Positions 49,265-61,461 of a stretch of 64,000 nucleotides of DNA are shown here, in pieces (position 1 is the first letter of the stretch; each line of letters opens with the position of its first letter). Both the position numbers and the translations under genes were made by a program. Below the pieces are notes generated by a model. That model searched no databases. It had not been told where the DNA came from and was given only the letters and a program-made list of their open reading frames with translations. The stretch lies in contig SJOL01007187.1 of assembly GCA_004794785.1 (NCBI GenBank), positions 557,356 through 621,355 on the forward strand, read 5' to 3'. The DNA comes from Opisthorchis felineus. Lineage: Eukaryota > Platyhelminthes > Trematoda > Opisthorchiida > Opisthorchiidae.

Positions 49265-49360
49265 CTTTGCGTTCCCACTCGGTGGAAGGTTTGGCGACAG
49301 CTGGAGCTCAAACACTAGCATTGGTGAGGGGCCTTAGCAACTAAGTCACGTTGGGACAGC
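49265..49360 (-). repeat. tRNA-like SINE head, second family
   Basis: On the minus strand, TGACTTAGTTGCTAAGGC (49348-49331) resembles an A box and TGTTTGAGCTCCA (49314-49302) a B box, with CCCTCACCAATGCTAG between them where an anticodon arm would lie. The pairing is too poor for a real tRNA. It differs from the SINE at 44.7 and 54.3 kb and from the Val-like remnant at 12.4 kb. Confidence 0.4.
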
Positions 49361-49629
49361 TGAAACACCACCACATGTGATGTGTTGTTTTTATCTCAGT
49401 TAAACAACTCGGTCTTTGACAGTAGATCCATCATTTTGTTGGGCCAAGCTCAGCTGCTCCAACTGGTTTGCTTCTTAGCGGTGTGTCACCTGAGTACAAC
49501 GTGTTTCACCCCATTCTTTACATTATAAGGGGCCATTCTCCTCCAAACGATGTATTTCAACTAACGTGGGCACTACTCACAAGTAGTAAACAAAAAACTG
49601 GGCCGTTATTGTCTTGACGGACCACACTG

Positions 49630-49855
49630 CTGATGTTGCTGAAAAGTCTTCCGCACCCAACGACACTTCTTGGGGCTCAATAACAGTCCTCGAGCTTCCA
49701 TTTTACACGAACCTCAATCGCACACAGTTCTCCGATTACACCCACTTGCAGCACATTCGGCTGAAATATGGGGTAAACGAGGGATTCAGCTAGGACCAGT
49801 TCAGTCTCCAGTCAAAAAAAACCAGATAAGTTTGCAAATAAGTGGGCCTCTATTA
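49630..49855 (-). repeat. Hammerhead-type repeat, copy h (core mostly lost)
   Basis: On the minus strand, GAGCCCCAAGAAG remains from helix II, but the flanking boxes are destroyed. GACTTTTCAGCAAC, the usual 3' block, is present near 49635-49650. The module lies at about 49720-49850, also in minus orientation (TTTGCAAACTTATC, TCAGCTGAAT-like, GTTTACCCC). Confidence 0.55.
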
Positions 49856-49859
49856 GTTT

Positions 49860-50565
49860 AGTAATAATAATATTGTTGTTAATATATGCAGCCAAGAAGT
49901 AGACTATAACTTATTTTCCAAGTTTGAGGGAAAGATCAAAGATAACTCCATATTGACCTTCGGCAGCATTCTATGTTTCCTGCTCATCGCGAGAGAATTA
50001 TGTTTCAAATGGGCTCATTTACGGAGCAAAGTACTCTGGAAAGGAAACTGAGCAAATGATGCCCCGTATTTGCACACGATATGATTACAAGTGCTACTCA
50101 TATTCAAAACGATGAGAGAGGGTTGGAATTTTATCCGGACGATCCATTGAAAATGAGTACAGGCCTGCGTCCAGAAAATCTGCCTACTCTTCATCATAAG
50201 ATAAAGATGGCCTAACGAACAGATGTCTCCACAGCTCCCGTCATTTATTTTGAGGACCCAGTTCATACTACAAGCCGTGTTGTAGCAAATACGGCATGCT
50301 CTGTTTACTTTCAAGTGGAGTCACCGTAAAATACTGTGTATCTAAAAGTATTAAGTCCTTCGAGAATTTCGGGTGTACGTATACGAAGACTGCAATACCA
50401 CCGAATACGGGGAAGGAACATGCTACTAATTAGCAGATGATGATGGAGAATGATGCAATGAATTGTGTGGACTGACTGCATCAGTATCCTCACATTTACA
50501 CGCTCGAATTAAGTTATGGAATGACACTCTGCTCCTGATGAATACGAAACCGGAAACTGAAAGAA
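49860..50565. other. Stretch without a recognisable gene
   Basis: Nothing recognisable; AT-rich sequence with ATAATAATATTG at the left edge. Confidence 0.4.
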
Positions 50566-50569
50566 ATAC

Positions 50570-50830
50570 CAAATGTGGCGAAATACACTCATTCGCATAC
50601 CAATTTGGTTTTGACGGGAGACACACCTGGAACCCAGCTGAATTTCTCGTTTATGATGACTTAAGCACATTCGGTTGCTTAAGTCTAAATCTGTCCGATT
50701 TGGGTTCAAGTGGAGAATAAGGTTAGCGGAATCTCGGGGGCTGCGCCTACCTGATGAGCCCCAAGAAGGGCAAAACCGTCCGTGGGCTGTTGAAAATTTT
50801 TCAACAACCTCATTAATAATGCGTCAGGCC
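50570..50830 (+). repeat. Hammerhead-type repeat, copy i
   Basis: Module and core lie on the same strand. The module starts GGCGAAATACACTCATTCGC and includes TTTGGTTTTGACGGGAGA and CACCTGGAACCCAGCTGAAT. The core has CTGCGCCTAC, then CTGATGAG at 50751-50758 and a perfect GCCC/GGGC helix II with CAAGAA loop. The next box reads CAAAAC instead of CGAAAC, which removes a nucleotide needed for catalysis. The sequence CCGTCCGTGGGC follows. The 3' block is TTTTTCAACAACCTCATTAA. Confidence 0.75.
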
Positions 50831-50834
50831 TACT

Positions 50835-53055
50835 ATCAAATGTACTTTCCAATTCGTGTACACTAAGCAGTCTCAATTTATGATCTTCTCTTCATCGTTG
50901 ATGTTCACGTCGAAAGACGCGCGAATTCACTGGTTTTTCTTATTCATGGTTCGGATGCATAGCTCATGGCAAAAGAAACTTTTGTCCGTTACGAAGAATT
51001 AACTACAGCTCCCTGAACGCTGTTGTGCCAGTGCAACTCGCAGGTGTTAATCAGTAAGTTTTGATCTATTTTCATTTCAACATTCAATTCACCTTTGATT
51101 GTCGGGCACGTCAGGTTATCTGTGATAAAAAATCCGGTGGATTTTCTTCGCCAGGTCTCATCTCACCCGCTTAGGGTCTACAACAAAAGCACAATTTTGT
51201 TCGTTCTCAACAGCCACTTCCTGGCGAAAGGGTACCTACATATGAAGCGCAACTTTTTTGTACAAGAATCGCCCATGCTTGGTTGTTGGTGATGAAGAAG
51301 AAAACGATTTAATGCGTAATAAGTAGACGAATCGCTTCAGCTGGTTGCATATTTATGGAGATTCGGTAAAGAGTCTGTCTTCAACTAAACTAGGTTGAGT
51401 GGCGTTTCGGAAATGCGCGTTCATCCCATCGGGTGCGGTCCTATTTACTAGAGCTCGTGTGGCCATGCATCGGCAATGAAGACCGGTTGGGTCTCATCTT
51501 CCGAGTATGTCTAGGACAGAAATCATGCTTCCAAACACACATTCACGCAGTAGGATTACTGGGAATAACTCTCTCGTGGGTCTGGATGCAAGCGGCATAA
51601 TTTATCTAGCCATCGCTCACAATTCTCTCCAGGTGCAGAGAGTCCATTGCCTTTGTTCAACCCATAAGTTTAAATTGTTCTTTCAATCCATTTAACCATT
51701 TTTGTCTTGTCAAATACCAATAGTTTCACTGTGGAGTGCAAACACTCGCGTCAAAATCCCATTGTTCCACAGTCATTGAAGTTTTTGTGTCAATGCATTC
51801 GGAAGCTGCAGGTAGGTAGCAGTTAGCACTTCTGACAAGTCCATCACGCGACCAGACAATAGCAAGCCTAATCATGGCCTGTCGGAAATGGGTGATGGGT
51901 TGTCCCCCTTGTTGACTAGTTAAGCAAGTTGAATAGAGACTGGGCTGGATCTGGGACTTGTGTGGAGCAATTTCGACTGGTGTATGCCTGTGTTTTTCAA
52001 GGAGAGGGACCTTAGGACATAGCTGGGCTGGTGGGGTGGGGGGATGGTGATAAGGGAATAAAGACGTCCGCTTCAGTGACTATTTGTAATCAACCAGCAT
52101 AGTTTTTCAGTTTGTGGAAGCATTGACTTAAGCTGTCATACGCACATAGCTATTACTGTATTGTAGTGAAAGTCACCATCCACTTCCTATTTCCATTACT
52201 GTAATAGATCTGTTGCTCGTTGTTCTTGAGTGTGCAGGCAAACCTTGGTGGTCTCTTTGCATTCATTGCTAATGGACCAGGGGTAATATCGGACAGTGCT
52301 CGTTTGACAGTGAGCGTTTAAGCGTAGAAAGCCATGCCCGTTTGTCAAGTATTGGTTGGACTTTTGTGTGCCAGACAAACTGCGCACAACTCACGGAGCC
52401 GCCTGTTGAAATCTCACCTAAACAATCCACTTTCTGATGTAGATCGCTCCTGGGAGTTGTTTTCTGTTGTGCCGCAAAATACTGGTACAGCACGAACAGA
52501 AGTGGATCGCGACTTCCTGGAACACTGAAATTCAGCGGATTCTCAGATTTGAAGTGAAAATGAATGTCCGTCCCGACTTGGAAGTTTAGTGAGTGCAGAA
52601 AGCTAAAGAAATGAAGAGGGTGGAACTTCCGCAAATATCGGAACAGGTGCGCGAAAGAGACCTGCAGTACTTTCAGTGAGGGAAACAGTCAATCGCTCAT
52701 CTCAAAGATGGGCATGTTACAACCCAGGTTGTATGAAGGAGGAAAAACCGACTGTATTGTAGCTGCCCGTATGATGAAGTCCTGAAGATAACACACCGCC
52801 TGCTCATGTGCAACGCTAAACAGGTCAGTCAATCGTAAAACATGTGTGCTTATATCTGACTGGTGCGAATAGGCACCCCAGCTGATTGAAAGGCGTAATC
52901 AGCGTGGATGACACTCACTAATGAATAAATGTGATCGGAAATGTCAAGCTAGCAGTGCTGCTTCACGGTTTTTGGCTCGTTGGACGGAGCATTTCAAACA
53001 ACAAGGCAGCCTATGATGTTCACTTGTATTCCCAATCAGTAACAGAACCCAAGGG
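50835..53055. other. Long stretch without a recognisable gene
   Basis: No gene or repeat is recognised. A 121-codon minus frame at 52634-52269 has no motif. Confidence 0.4.
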
Positions 53056-53059
53056 GAAA

Positions 53060-54700
53060 TTCGGACTGTTGACGGAACTGGAGGTAGATGAATGCATTTC
53101 CTTTCTCACCTGATGCCGAGATGCTGGTCACGACGACTTTCCATCCAGTCGGCGGAAGGGTGGAAGAAAGATAGTTTATATTTTGCTTCTAGCTAGGGGA
53201 AGCAGTCCCTCTTGGTCAAACGGAACGGAGGGATAACGCTGTACATGTTTGAAAGAGCCATCCACAGTAATTGTTACAATCACAGAGGTGTAAGCCTAAC
53301 TGTCGTTGTAAAGAAACTCTTGGTGTCGCTTGCTCTTCCTCGGTTTATCATAACACAATAAGATGTTACGCAGGAGCTCTAGGCAGGATTTCCCCTGGAA
53401 TGAAGTAGTGTGGACCATATAATGATGCCCCATCAAGTGTCACAGTAACAGCATAATTCTAGATGATACATACTCTTAGTTTTCCTTGACTTAATGGGTC
53501 TGTTCGATCCTACTGACCAGTCTTTTCCCATGGACAACACCTGACAGGGACTTATGAATATCATGCTTTTCGTCCATTCAAAAACATTTGCGGGTACCAG
53601 AGTGCACGGGTAGTTCTCTCTAAGGAAGTGTTCTTCACTTATATATTTGGTGAGGTCAGTAGAAGGCTGGAGACATCCCCAGCATTCGGATTGCCGTGGG
53701 CGAAACCCTTATCGATCTTGGGTATGCCGACGACATTTTCAAAAAGGAGAGGAAAGCTGATCATAGTCATTCCGTCCTTCTGCACGTGTCGTGTCTCCGC
53801 CCGGTCTAACGTCATGCTGCAAGACATATGGTCTTTGAACACGTGTTTTACAACTCAAGGAAAGAAACCGAAGGTGATGCAGCACCATGTATCTCAGAAG
53901 TTGCATTAACCCTTATAGTAGTGGGACAGATGAAACCTCAACACGCATTTCAAAGGCCGGAGTTGTCATCGTCAATTTACGATACTAGTGGTGTCAACAA
54001 GCTATAGATAAAGTCTCAAGTCTCCGCAAAATTAGTCCTTGCTGCAAAGTAGTTGTGTTGCTGTACGGTTGTGAGACTAGGATCTCCCGAAAAAGGGTCT
54101 AAAGCATCTTCAGTTGTGTGGCCAGCGACATCTTAGGTACATAGCTGGGGCGAAGAATTCCCAAAGATGTGATCGGGAGACAGGTGCCTGATGAGATATC
54201 AAGTAATGGACTTGTGGACTGCATACAGAACCATAAGTTGTAGTGGTTCATTCATGTCTAGTAATCTCCTAACGAAAAGAACAGTTTTTTCCATGTCATG
54301 TTCATTTATCTTGGGGTTAGGGTGAGATGGCTCAGTGGTTAGAGCGCGAATTTACTGGCCGGAAGGTCCGTGGTTCGAATCTGACCTCTGCCTCTCGACT
54401 TGTCCTGTCTAGGCTTGGGCAACTGGCAGTATCCCACAGCTAGGCACCAAAAGGGTGTTACAACTGAACGGTTAGCTATTATTTTATCTTGGGATTAGCC
54501 CAGAGATGGGCGAAGCATGACTTGGAAGACGGGGTGCAGGAGTTATTCTGGTCAGCTGCCCGAGAAGCAGTTATCCTGATACCTAGTAAATGCACATTCG
54601 AGAAAGGGACCAGTAAGCTCGGTCTGCGTGATCAATGGAGGCGCATGTTGGACGTGCTTTGGGTACACCAAGGATCGTACTTTGCAAGTGCCTGATGTCC
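53060..54700 (+). pseudogene. RTE-like LINE copy 7: decayed RT with SINE insertion
   Basis: Readable pieces in order are CYNHRGVSLTVVVKKLLVSL near 53270-53330, AGFP and VDHIM near 53375-53420, VFLDLMGLFDP near 53480, and the catalytic box as DLGYADDIF near 53717-53745, with both Asp present. Next come LYGCETR near 54062 and PRDGRSMTWKTGCR near 54500 after the SINE. Stops and shifts separate all of them. The missing piece between the two halves is explained by the SINE at 54316-54482. The 3' end near 54700 is uncertain because I cannot see the ATG tail. Confidence 0.75.
54316..54482 (+). repeat. tRNA-derived SINE, copy 2, with target-site duplication
   Basis: TGGCTCAGTGG at 54328-54338 is a good A box and GGTTCGAATCT at 54372-54382 a good B box for RNA polymerase III. 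The rest is non-tRNA body (GTCTAGGCTTGGGCAACTGG, AGGCACCAAAAGGGTG) and a tail ending GGTTAGCTATT. TTTATCTTGGG occurs at 54305-54315 and again at 54483-54493, an 11-bp target-site duplication inside LINE copy 7. It is the most complete head of the three copies. A functional tRNA is excluded because the arms do not pair across the molecule. Confidence 0.92.
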
Positions 54701-54704
54701 GGCT

Positions 54705-56060
54705 TGATGAGATAGCAGTAAGCCTTCAATGATTCGACCACGCGAATTACACAACCGGAAAGAGTTTCAAATGTCTGTTGTGTTTTTGGCGAGTACTAAA
54801 CACACAACAGGAGATGACCATTTGGTTGGTTCGCATACTCTAAGTGTCGCTACTTATGCAAGACACTCAACTAACTGGTATTTTTAGATGACACAAGCTG
54901 TAATGCTTTTCCATCACATAAGTTCGTTCTATCACGACTATCAAAATTAATATGGAGTTGCGAAGTTTACCAGCCTACTTACTTAACTCAAAAGGTATGA
55001 TCGACCTTTACGCAAGGCAGCCTTAATAAGAATAAATCGCCTCACTCAGCAAAATAGTTCACTACTATGCTAGTTAGCTGTACCACAGTGTGTAATCTCT
55101 CGTCGCATGCCATTTTTGTGTACTTATGACCTTCGTTATGCTGTAACATACATATTTTCACCATAAGGTCTAACTACTTATGTCTCACGTACTGTTTCGC
55201 ATACCGACAAGCAATCCAGCTCCAACTATTTTCCCCCTGCAAACTCCCTGGTGGCTGTGACCTCAAGCTAACCAAGCATTTGGGGTTTCTTGCACACGAA
55301 CGATTTATTTCAGGCAACCATTGTGATGTGTACACCCAAACAGGTCGCCCAAATCACACAGGACAAACCAATGATCAATTACAATTAAAGTACATGCATA
55401 TAACCATAGCCTTCACCCTGATCGCACACACGCAAACACAAAAGATGAGACTAGAAAATTTGCACACCAAGCCAGAGCTGGGGCCGGTGTACACGATGGG
55501 GTAGACAGTGAGGAACGTGACACATTCCGTGCACTTTTTCCGTCACAAGTTCCAACAACATGACCTTACATGCACGTGCATGTTAGCGCAGGGACGGTTG
55601 CGCCTTGGCAGACCTGTTCTGTGTGGACAAAATCAAACAGCTCCTTTTCGCGACCGGCCTGAGACATTGGGCCCCAGTCAACAATTCATCGCGCAACCAA
55701 GTCAGCGCACGTCAACTCCATAGCATACTGAACATCTTAACTCTTTCATAGAACAACCAAATCGTCCCAAAGTGGGACGTACAGTCCAAGATCAACCTGG
55801 GAACGAAATGCCTAGGTAGTCCGGATGCGTCATAGAACTCGTTCCTGCGCTCGCAACCCTACGGTTACTCACTGTGAAGAATGAGTCTCAGTAAACCAGT
55901 AGGAGATCAGGAATGGCATGTGAGTGTGTCCTGAAAATGCCAGTCGAATCAGCTGTCCAGTCTGTCCGCAATCCATCCGGGAAATACTGAAATACAATAT
56001 CGATCTTTTTTGCTCCAAGTGTCCACTAGAACAAGGGCTGGGCCTAAAATGATCACAAGC
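54705..56060. other. Stretch without a recognisable gene
   Basis: Nothing recognisable. The part from 55340 to 55730 is rich in CA-containing sequence but is not a tandem repeat. Confidence 0.4.
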
Positions 56061-56064
56061 ACAT

Positions 56065-56460
56065 CGCGATAAACACTCATTTGCAAATTAATTTGGTGAC
56101 TCACATGTAATTCACTCGAATCTCCCGTTTATAATATTCTTCAACCTAATGCGCTACACAAATCCTCTTCATATTTCAGTTGGAACGATATACAGGATAT
56201 CGAGGTGAGTTTCAACACTACTCATAGGGTTGATGAGAACTCAAAACAGCGCACTCCAGGTTTCATCCGTCCTGGAGCTCGTCGGGTAGACTTAGTCCCC
56301 GAATCTCCGTTATCCACATTTCCTGCTTGAACATCAAGTGGTATGACGTATGATATGCTTGGCACCCATTTGTAAATTGAGTTAGTCTTGACTGGATACT
56401 TAACTGAAATTCACTTGAATCCCTTGTTTATGCTACTGTTCAATCCCAGTTTCCTTCGTT
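56065..56460. repeat. Hammerhead-type repeat, copy j: module, reversed core, module
   Basis: A plus-strand module occupies about 56065-56205 (ACACTCATTTGCAAAT, CGTTTATAATATTCTTCAAC, TTTCAGTTGGAACGATAT). It is followed by a ribozyme-like core on the minus strand at about 56310-56220, where CTGATGAG has become CCGACGAG, and GATGAAACC is kept. A second partial plus-strand module follows at about 56345-56455. The alternation resembles a tandem array of units with an inverted core. Confidence 0.6.
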
Positions 56461-56464
56461 TGCT

Positions 56465-59115
56465 ATTTACACTTCAAAATGCCGGAACGAGGTCAAAGTC
56501 AGGTTTTTATCTTGAAGTTCTCGACCTTAAAATGATGGTCAGATAAACTTAATTTGCTTTAAATTTGGTCTCTTTTTCATGGTCCAGATGTGTTGGATGG
56601 CCCTGTAGTGGTAGTTGCGATTTCTAGCGATGAATTCCAGTGACTTTAAATCACTGTCCGTGCGCTGAACTCTTGCAGTGTACGGAGTACCAGACATTGG
56701 TGTTTTAATGGTGCAGAAAGGCTGATTGCGTATGGACATAGAGAACGAAATCAGTCAGATGGATGGAAAAGAAAGACTTCTCGGGTGAGGAAACGAAGAA
56801 ACCACCTACGAGAGATCAATCAGCTGACAGCTGGGACATCTGTTGCTGACATTTCATCATCTTTTTTCATGATCCACCTACATATTCTAAGCTGTTGATA
56901 AGGTATCCTAAGTACTTTCGACGTATTGTTACACGCTGGAAACAATTCATAGAAGAAATGATAGATTTTCTCTCCACTTTTCAATTACTTCTGGAAGAGG
57001 CCGTTAGTCACGTGGACGTAAAGGGGCTGACAAGATATATCAAAGTCAATACCAAGCGGCTGAATAAAACCAAAGTTCCACGACTACTTGGCAAGAACAA
57101 CTGCCGTTGAACGCTCTTGGACAGCTACTAGGTACCATTTGTAAACATTCATTATAAACCGATTTGAACAAGAGCAACCATGAAATTGTCGGTGAACCCG
57201 AGCAAGAATGAAATCATAATATATGTAGTCAGCATAGGAAGCAATTAATGAGTAGGAGTGGCGACGTATTTCCACCCCACTAACCACGCCATTTTCGGAA
57301 CCAAAAATGCTGAAGCAATAAGATAAACGACACTTGAAAAAACGGCCCCAGTGTGATAACTGATACTGATCATTTCCCAAGTTTAATTATTTTGGCGGTA
57401 ATTTGGCCTACCGCTGACAGAACATTTATGCTTTAAAAACACTATCTTTTGAACACAAGTTGTAAATTCAGTTGGCATTGCTCATGCAGATTTCAAAAAG
57501 GACGGATGTGTTTTCACACTAATTCATCTAATACAGATAAATTATGGAATTTATGCGCCTAATGTAGGCTGCTTGCAATGTTGCAGCGTGGGCTTGGGAT
57601 GCATACAGAGAAATGTAGTGGAGCCGTACGAAACCCTGATCACTGTCAAAGGGCTTGTAAGCAAGTAAAACTTTTGAATTCAATTGACGGTGCAGTTGAT
57701 TTTAACCAGGAAGCCAAGACACATAATGCAGCTGATGTAGTTAACACCCTTCTCGTTAGAGGTGTTCTCTCAAAGCAAAGAAAAGAAGCAAGCCGTATTG
57801 TAACCCTACAGCTGCTTAGCTTGCATCTGATCAGAAAGTCAAGCAATTTTAGGATATCGCTCAAGGGGATAGACAGGTTATCACATTTGTCAGCCGGACT
57901 CAATCTAACGAGCATCTCTTCTCATCGTAGTCGATATCGAACTGGTGTCCTGACAAGTCAAGCTGAGTAGCATGATAGCTGTGATACGAATTAGTAGAAA
58001 ATGGGAAGAGTTCATACGGTATTCATACACCTGTGGAATAAACTGCATCAGAACGACATTTTAGGGAACGTTTTCGGCTCCCATAGTCCAGAAACTGGTA
58101 AGCGAAATGGATAAACTAGTTGAAAATCAAAGCCCATTCTACTACTTTGATTTTTCTAGTAGCCTACACTACGCCTAACTTGCTGTCCCTCTTCTTCCCA
58201 CGTTGGGACGCCATATGATTTCCAGCTGAAATCATTGGAAGCAGGGCGAAGTTACTTTTGGCCATTCTGGTAGCGAGTTCGGCGTGCGTTTTTGCGACAG
58301 ATCCGGCAACCTAATGGTGCGGAAAATTCTTTATTGTTTTGCAAAGTGCGCAAATATGCAGGCAAATTTAGCTGTTCCTGGAAGACCACATAAGGTCTTT
58401 CCACGTCTATAGACTATGACTGCTTACTGCTCAAGTAAAGACAAAAACTACACATTGATGTGTGCGCAGCAACCTCCTAAGGAAACTTATCCTGCGAGGA
58501 CCACCACTTATTACTCAGACTACGTACTACCTCGGATACCGATTTCTGAGTAGTGAGTATTTTATGAGAAATCATATCGTGTGTGATGCATTTACTGATG
58601 AACCATCCTTTTTGGATGAGTAATACAGAACTGTTCAACAGAGCGATTTTACTTAAGGTTCGCCTAAAATCCTTACAGCTGCTCTACTGGAACCTGGCCG
58701 TCGGTTCGTTCGCTGATCTGGGCAATTTGGTTGCAAACGTTTCATCGCCAGTCGAGGTGACATCATCCGTGCATTGTGAATGGAAGTGGCACTTCCAGCC
58801 TCAACGTGCTTCCACTAACAACGCACTGATGATCTCAACTTGATGAAACACCATCTGGATTTGGTATGCTCATTGAGTGAATCTTGTTTCAAGGTTGCAA
58901 ACAGAATACCTGTGTACTGCAGTACATGTAACTTTGTATTCACTGGCACACTGGTTGCATGAAAACCTAGAATAGTATTGGTAGGTGACTCGAATCTGTT
59001 GGGACTTAAGGCAGAAATAAACCAAAAACTGGGTGTGCTTTTTCTGACGGCACTCTTGATTGACTGAAGAACTGAACATGCACACAAGAACGGAACCGAA
59101 ACTGTTGTCACTCGA
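56465..59115. other. Long stretch without a recognisable gene
   Basis: No recognised family. Frames at 57578-57970 and 58583-58843 are open but have no motif. Confidence 0.4.
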
Positions 59116-59119
59116 TAAG

Positions 59120-59533
59120 TTAGGCTGGTTTGAGCTGGACAATCGAGACGATTGTGTCCGTGCTTTCTGGAGGCTCAAGTGGGCTAAAAAAACTGACTAT
59201 TTCTACTTGTGTATTCCGGTTTGTGACTGAAATCTTTGGAGCGAGAAACTTACGAAAAGAAAGTAGTGGTGGTAACCTTTGTTTACCCGGAACAGCTTGA
59301 ATGCTGTTAAAGCTTGTAGCCAGAACTAGAATTTCCAGATGGACTTCTTCGACCGTATGGAGGCTATAGGCTTCCACAGGTATTCCGATGATTTGGGCCT
59401 CCTTGTAATAACAGTGCAAAGTACAGCTCCTCAGTCTTTTCGTGATGACTGAAAAGTCTTGACGGTCTCTACCGTCCTCTTTCAGTAACTTTCTGCTGGC
59501 ACGTAATTGTGGTATGAACTTGACCAAACTCAT
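59120..59533 (-). CDS. Unrecognised 137-codon reading frame
   Basis: An open frame from an ATG preceded by AAGTTAAA runs to a TAA. The translation has ordinary composition (for example MSLVKFIPQLRASRKLLKED and PPLLSFRKFLAPKISV) and is not low-complexity, but I do not recognise it. No signal peptide, membrane segment or catalytic motif is visible. Several frames of this length are expected by chance in the window, so the evidence for a gene is weak. It lies just 24 bases from the next candidate on the other strand, and the two are unlikely both to be real. Confidence 0.15.
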   Translation of the reverse strand: MSLVKFIPQLRASRKLLKEDGRDRQDFSVITKRLRSCTLHCYYKEAQIIGIPVEAYSLHTVEEVHLEILVLATSFNSIQAVPGKQRLPPLLSFRKFLAPKISVTNRNTQVEIVSFFSPLEPPESTDTIVSIVQLKPA

Positions 59534-59549
59534 TTTAACTTCCTTGGCA

Positions 59550-59973
59550 GGCTAACTTGACAGCAGCTGGTGAATGTTTCGGAACAAAGACAGTAGCAAC
59601 CGGCTTGTCGGATGGGCCTGCTATACGTCGACCATTAGACGTCAGTTGGTGCACAGTTGAATCACTTATTAGTGGACGATTCTGTCAGTTAGAACCACTG
59701 CAGATTGCCCAGGGCTGGCATACGATAAAGACAGTGGATAAAGACATTTTGTTTCACACCCACAGACATTCTGATAATCTGAATACGCTAACATCCGGTC
59801 GATATGTGAAAGAGAATATTCATTTGACCTCCTCTAACTCCAGAAGGCCTCATCACCTACAATGTACAGATATTTACTGCAAAGACGACACGTTAGTAAT
59901 CACACAGTGCATGTACCCTGTCACACTTAGCAAGTTAACGATTCCTCCACAAATATCCCTCAGCGATCAGTAG
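59550..59973 (+). CDS. Unrecognised possible exon
   Basis: A splice-acceptor-like TTAACTTCCTTGGCAG ends at about 59549, and the frame is then open for about 140 codons to a TAG. The translation includes TVATGLSDGPAIRRPLDV and CTDIYCKDDTLVITQCMYPV, with several cysteines, but no family is recognised. There is no upstream ATG in the same frame, so it would have to be an internal or terminal exon. Confidence 0.15.
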
Positions 59974-59979
59974 GCCAGC

Positions 59980-61190
59980 GGAGCACTGATCATTTCCAGG
60001 TGTAAAACCCTAAACATCCTCACCACCTGGAAACGGACCGCTCAATTGAAAGGAAATTTCGGAGTGGGACGTGTTAAAAATGTGATCTGGTGCACTCACG
60101 AGACTTCAAGCGATATTAAGAGAGAGGTTTTTTCTCAGGCGAGAGTGAAGATACGCCGCTTAATTCTACTTTAGTTCACTTTCAAGAACTAGCGTTTATA
60201 ACCACCGTTCAGCATTTTTCCCGTGCTCAGTACATCGTAAATTCGGTATACATATTTGCTTCACGATAGCCCGTATCAGTGCTGGAGTCAGCTGATGTGA
60301 AGTAATGAAATAAATTCATTCATTGATTACGTCGTCGGCTTTCTCTATCATTAGTTTTTGTACGGAGATTTATCGAAACCAGAGCACACGTGCATGGAAA
60401 ATTTCATCAGTGTTCACCTAAAAAATCCTGTATCCATACATCATACCATTACCAAATGCGGTCAAATTCGTTCACAGATTTTTCCGGTTGGTCCCCTGTA
60501 AACTGATATAGTTAGCTGCCCGAAATCTCACAGACAGATAGCCTTTGAGGACTGTAAACCGGTCGAACAAATCAATGACGACAGAACAGTCTTTACATTG
60601 CAACGCTACCTTCACACTCCGAAGACACGGTTTGAACTTGGCTCCGGTTTTCACACCACACTGTTCCGTTCTCACCTGCAACTTCCTCACAGACTTGTGA
60701 AGAAACTATCCGTCAGTGGTTTGGAGCCGTCTACTGTTTGTTTCGTTTTGAATGATCTGTTCTGCTTCGGACGTTTAGGTTATCTGGAAGTCCATGCTTT
60801 AGGTAGCTGCGGGGAGTATCATGTCCCCGTGACAGCGCAGGAAAGTATGGACTGCTGAAAGTGTTTGAGTCAACGCCTATAAAAGAGCGGTCTGCAAATG
60901 AACCCAGCTTACTTGGACTGTGACACTAAGCTATTCGTGTGTATGCGGGCAAAAAATAAATTCAGTCTGCTCTCTTTTCACCTTGCATCGCTCCTGCCAC
61001 ACCAGCCAAGACGAAGCTCGGTGTTGATCTGTCGTATAACAGCTAACAAAGATGGGGCACAAGTTGCAAAAAATCTTTGGAACAACAATACTCACCGTGG
61101 AGCGAGGTGTAGCTCTTTGGGATTTTCTTGCTGTGAACGTCTGAGTAAGAGGATTTCCGATAATGAGTATGGCGCCAGTGTGTGTGTGTG
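59980..61190. other. Stretch without a recognisable gene
   Basis: Nothing recognisable. A short GT run (about 15 nt) lies at 61178-61192. Confidence 0.4.
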
Positions 61191-61427
61191 TGCTACCCAG
61201 CAGTTTGTCAATGTGCAAGAATGTGGTGGAATGTAACTGCTTGTTTACGAACCCAAAAGCGTTCACAGTAGAACTGTAACTAGTTGTGAGCAGAGTCGGT
61301 ATGCACTTTGCGACCTATATCATACCGCCATGTTCACATTCAATATATGGTCAAGGTTGTCAGTTTTTACCGTTAATTTCTGTCAGTGTTTGTGATATCC
61401 GCCTATGAACGGTTGAAGTAGGGTGGA

Positions 61428-61435
61428 AGGAAAAG
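61428..61435. repeat. Target-site duplication, left
   Basis: AGGAAAAG, identical to 62598-62605. An 8-bp duplication is in the range expected for Merlin elements (8-9 bp). Confidence 0.93.
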
Positions 61436-61461
61436 GGATCTTTTCCAGATAAGCCCCGCCA
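61436..61461 (+). repeat. Merlin terminal inverted repeat, left
   Basis: 26 bp, an exact reverse complement of 62572-62597. It begins GGATCTTTTCC and ends AGCCCCGCCA. These ends are where the transposase is expected to bind and cut. Confidence 0.95.

Noticed and set aside
54320..54390. A functional tRNA gene suggested by good A and B boxes
   Set aside because: The acceptor and anticodon stems do not pair, the same sequence recurs at 44.7 and 27.7 kb with a shared non-tRNA body, and target-site duplications flank it. It is a SINE.
61178..61192. GT run as a regulatory or Z-DNA element
   Set aside because: Too short to be more than an ordinary dinucleotide run.
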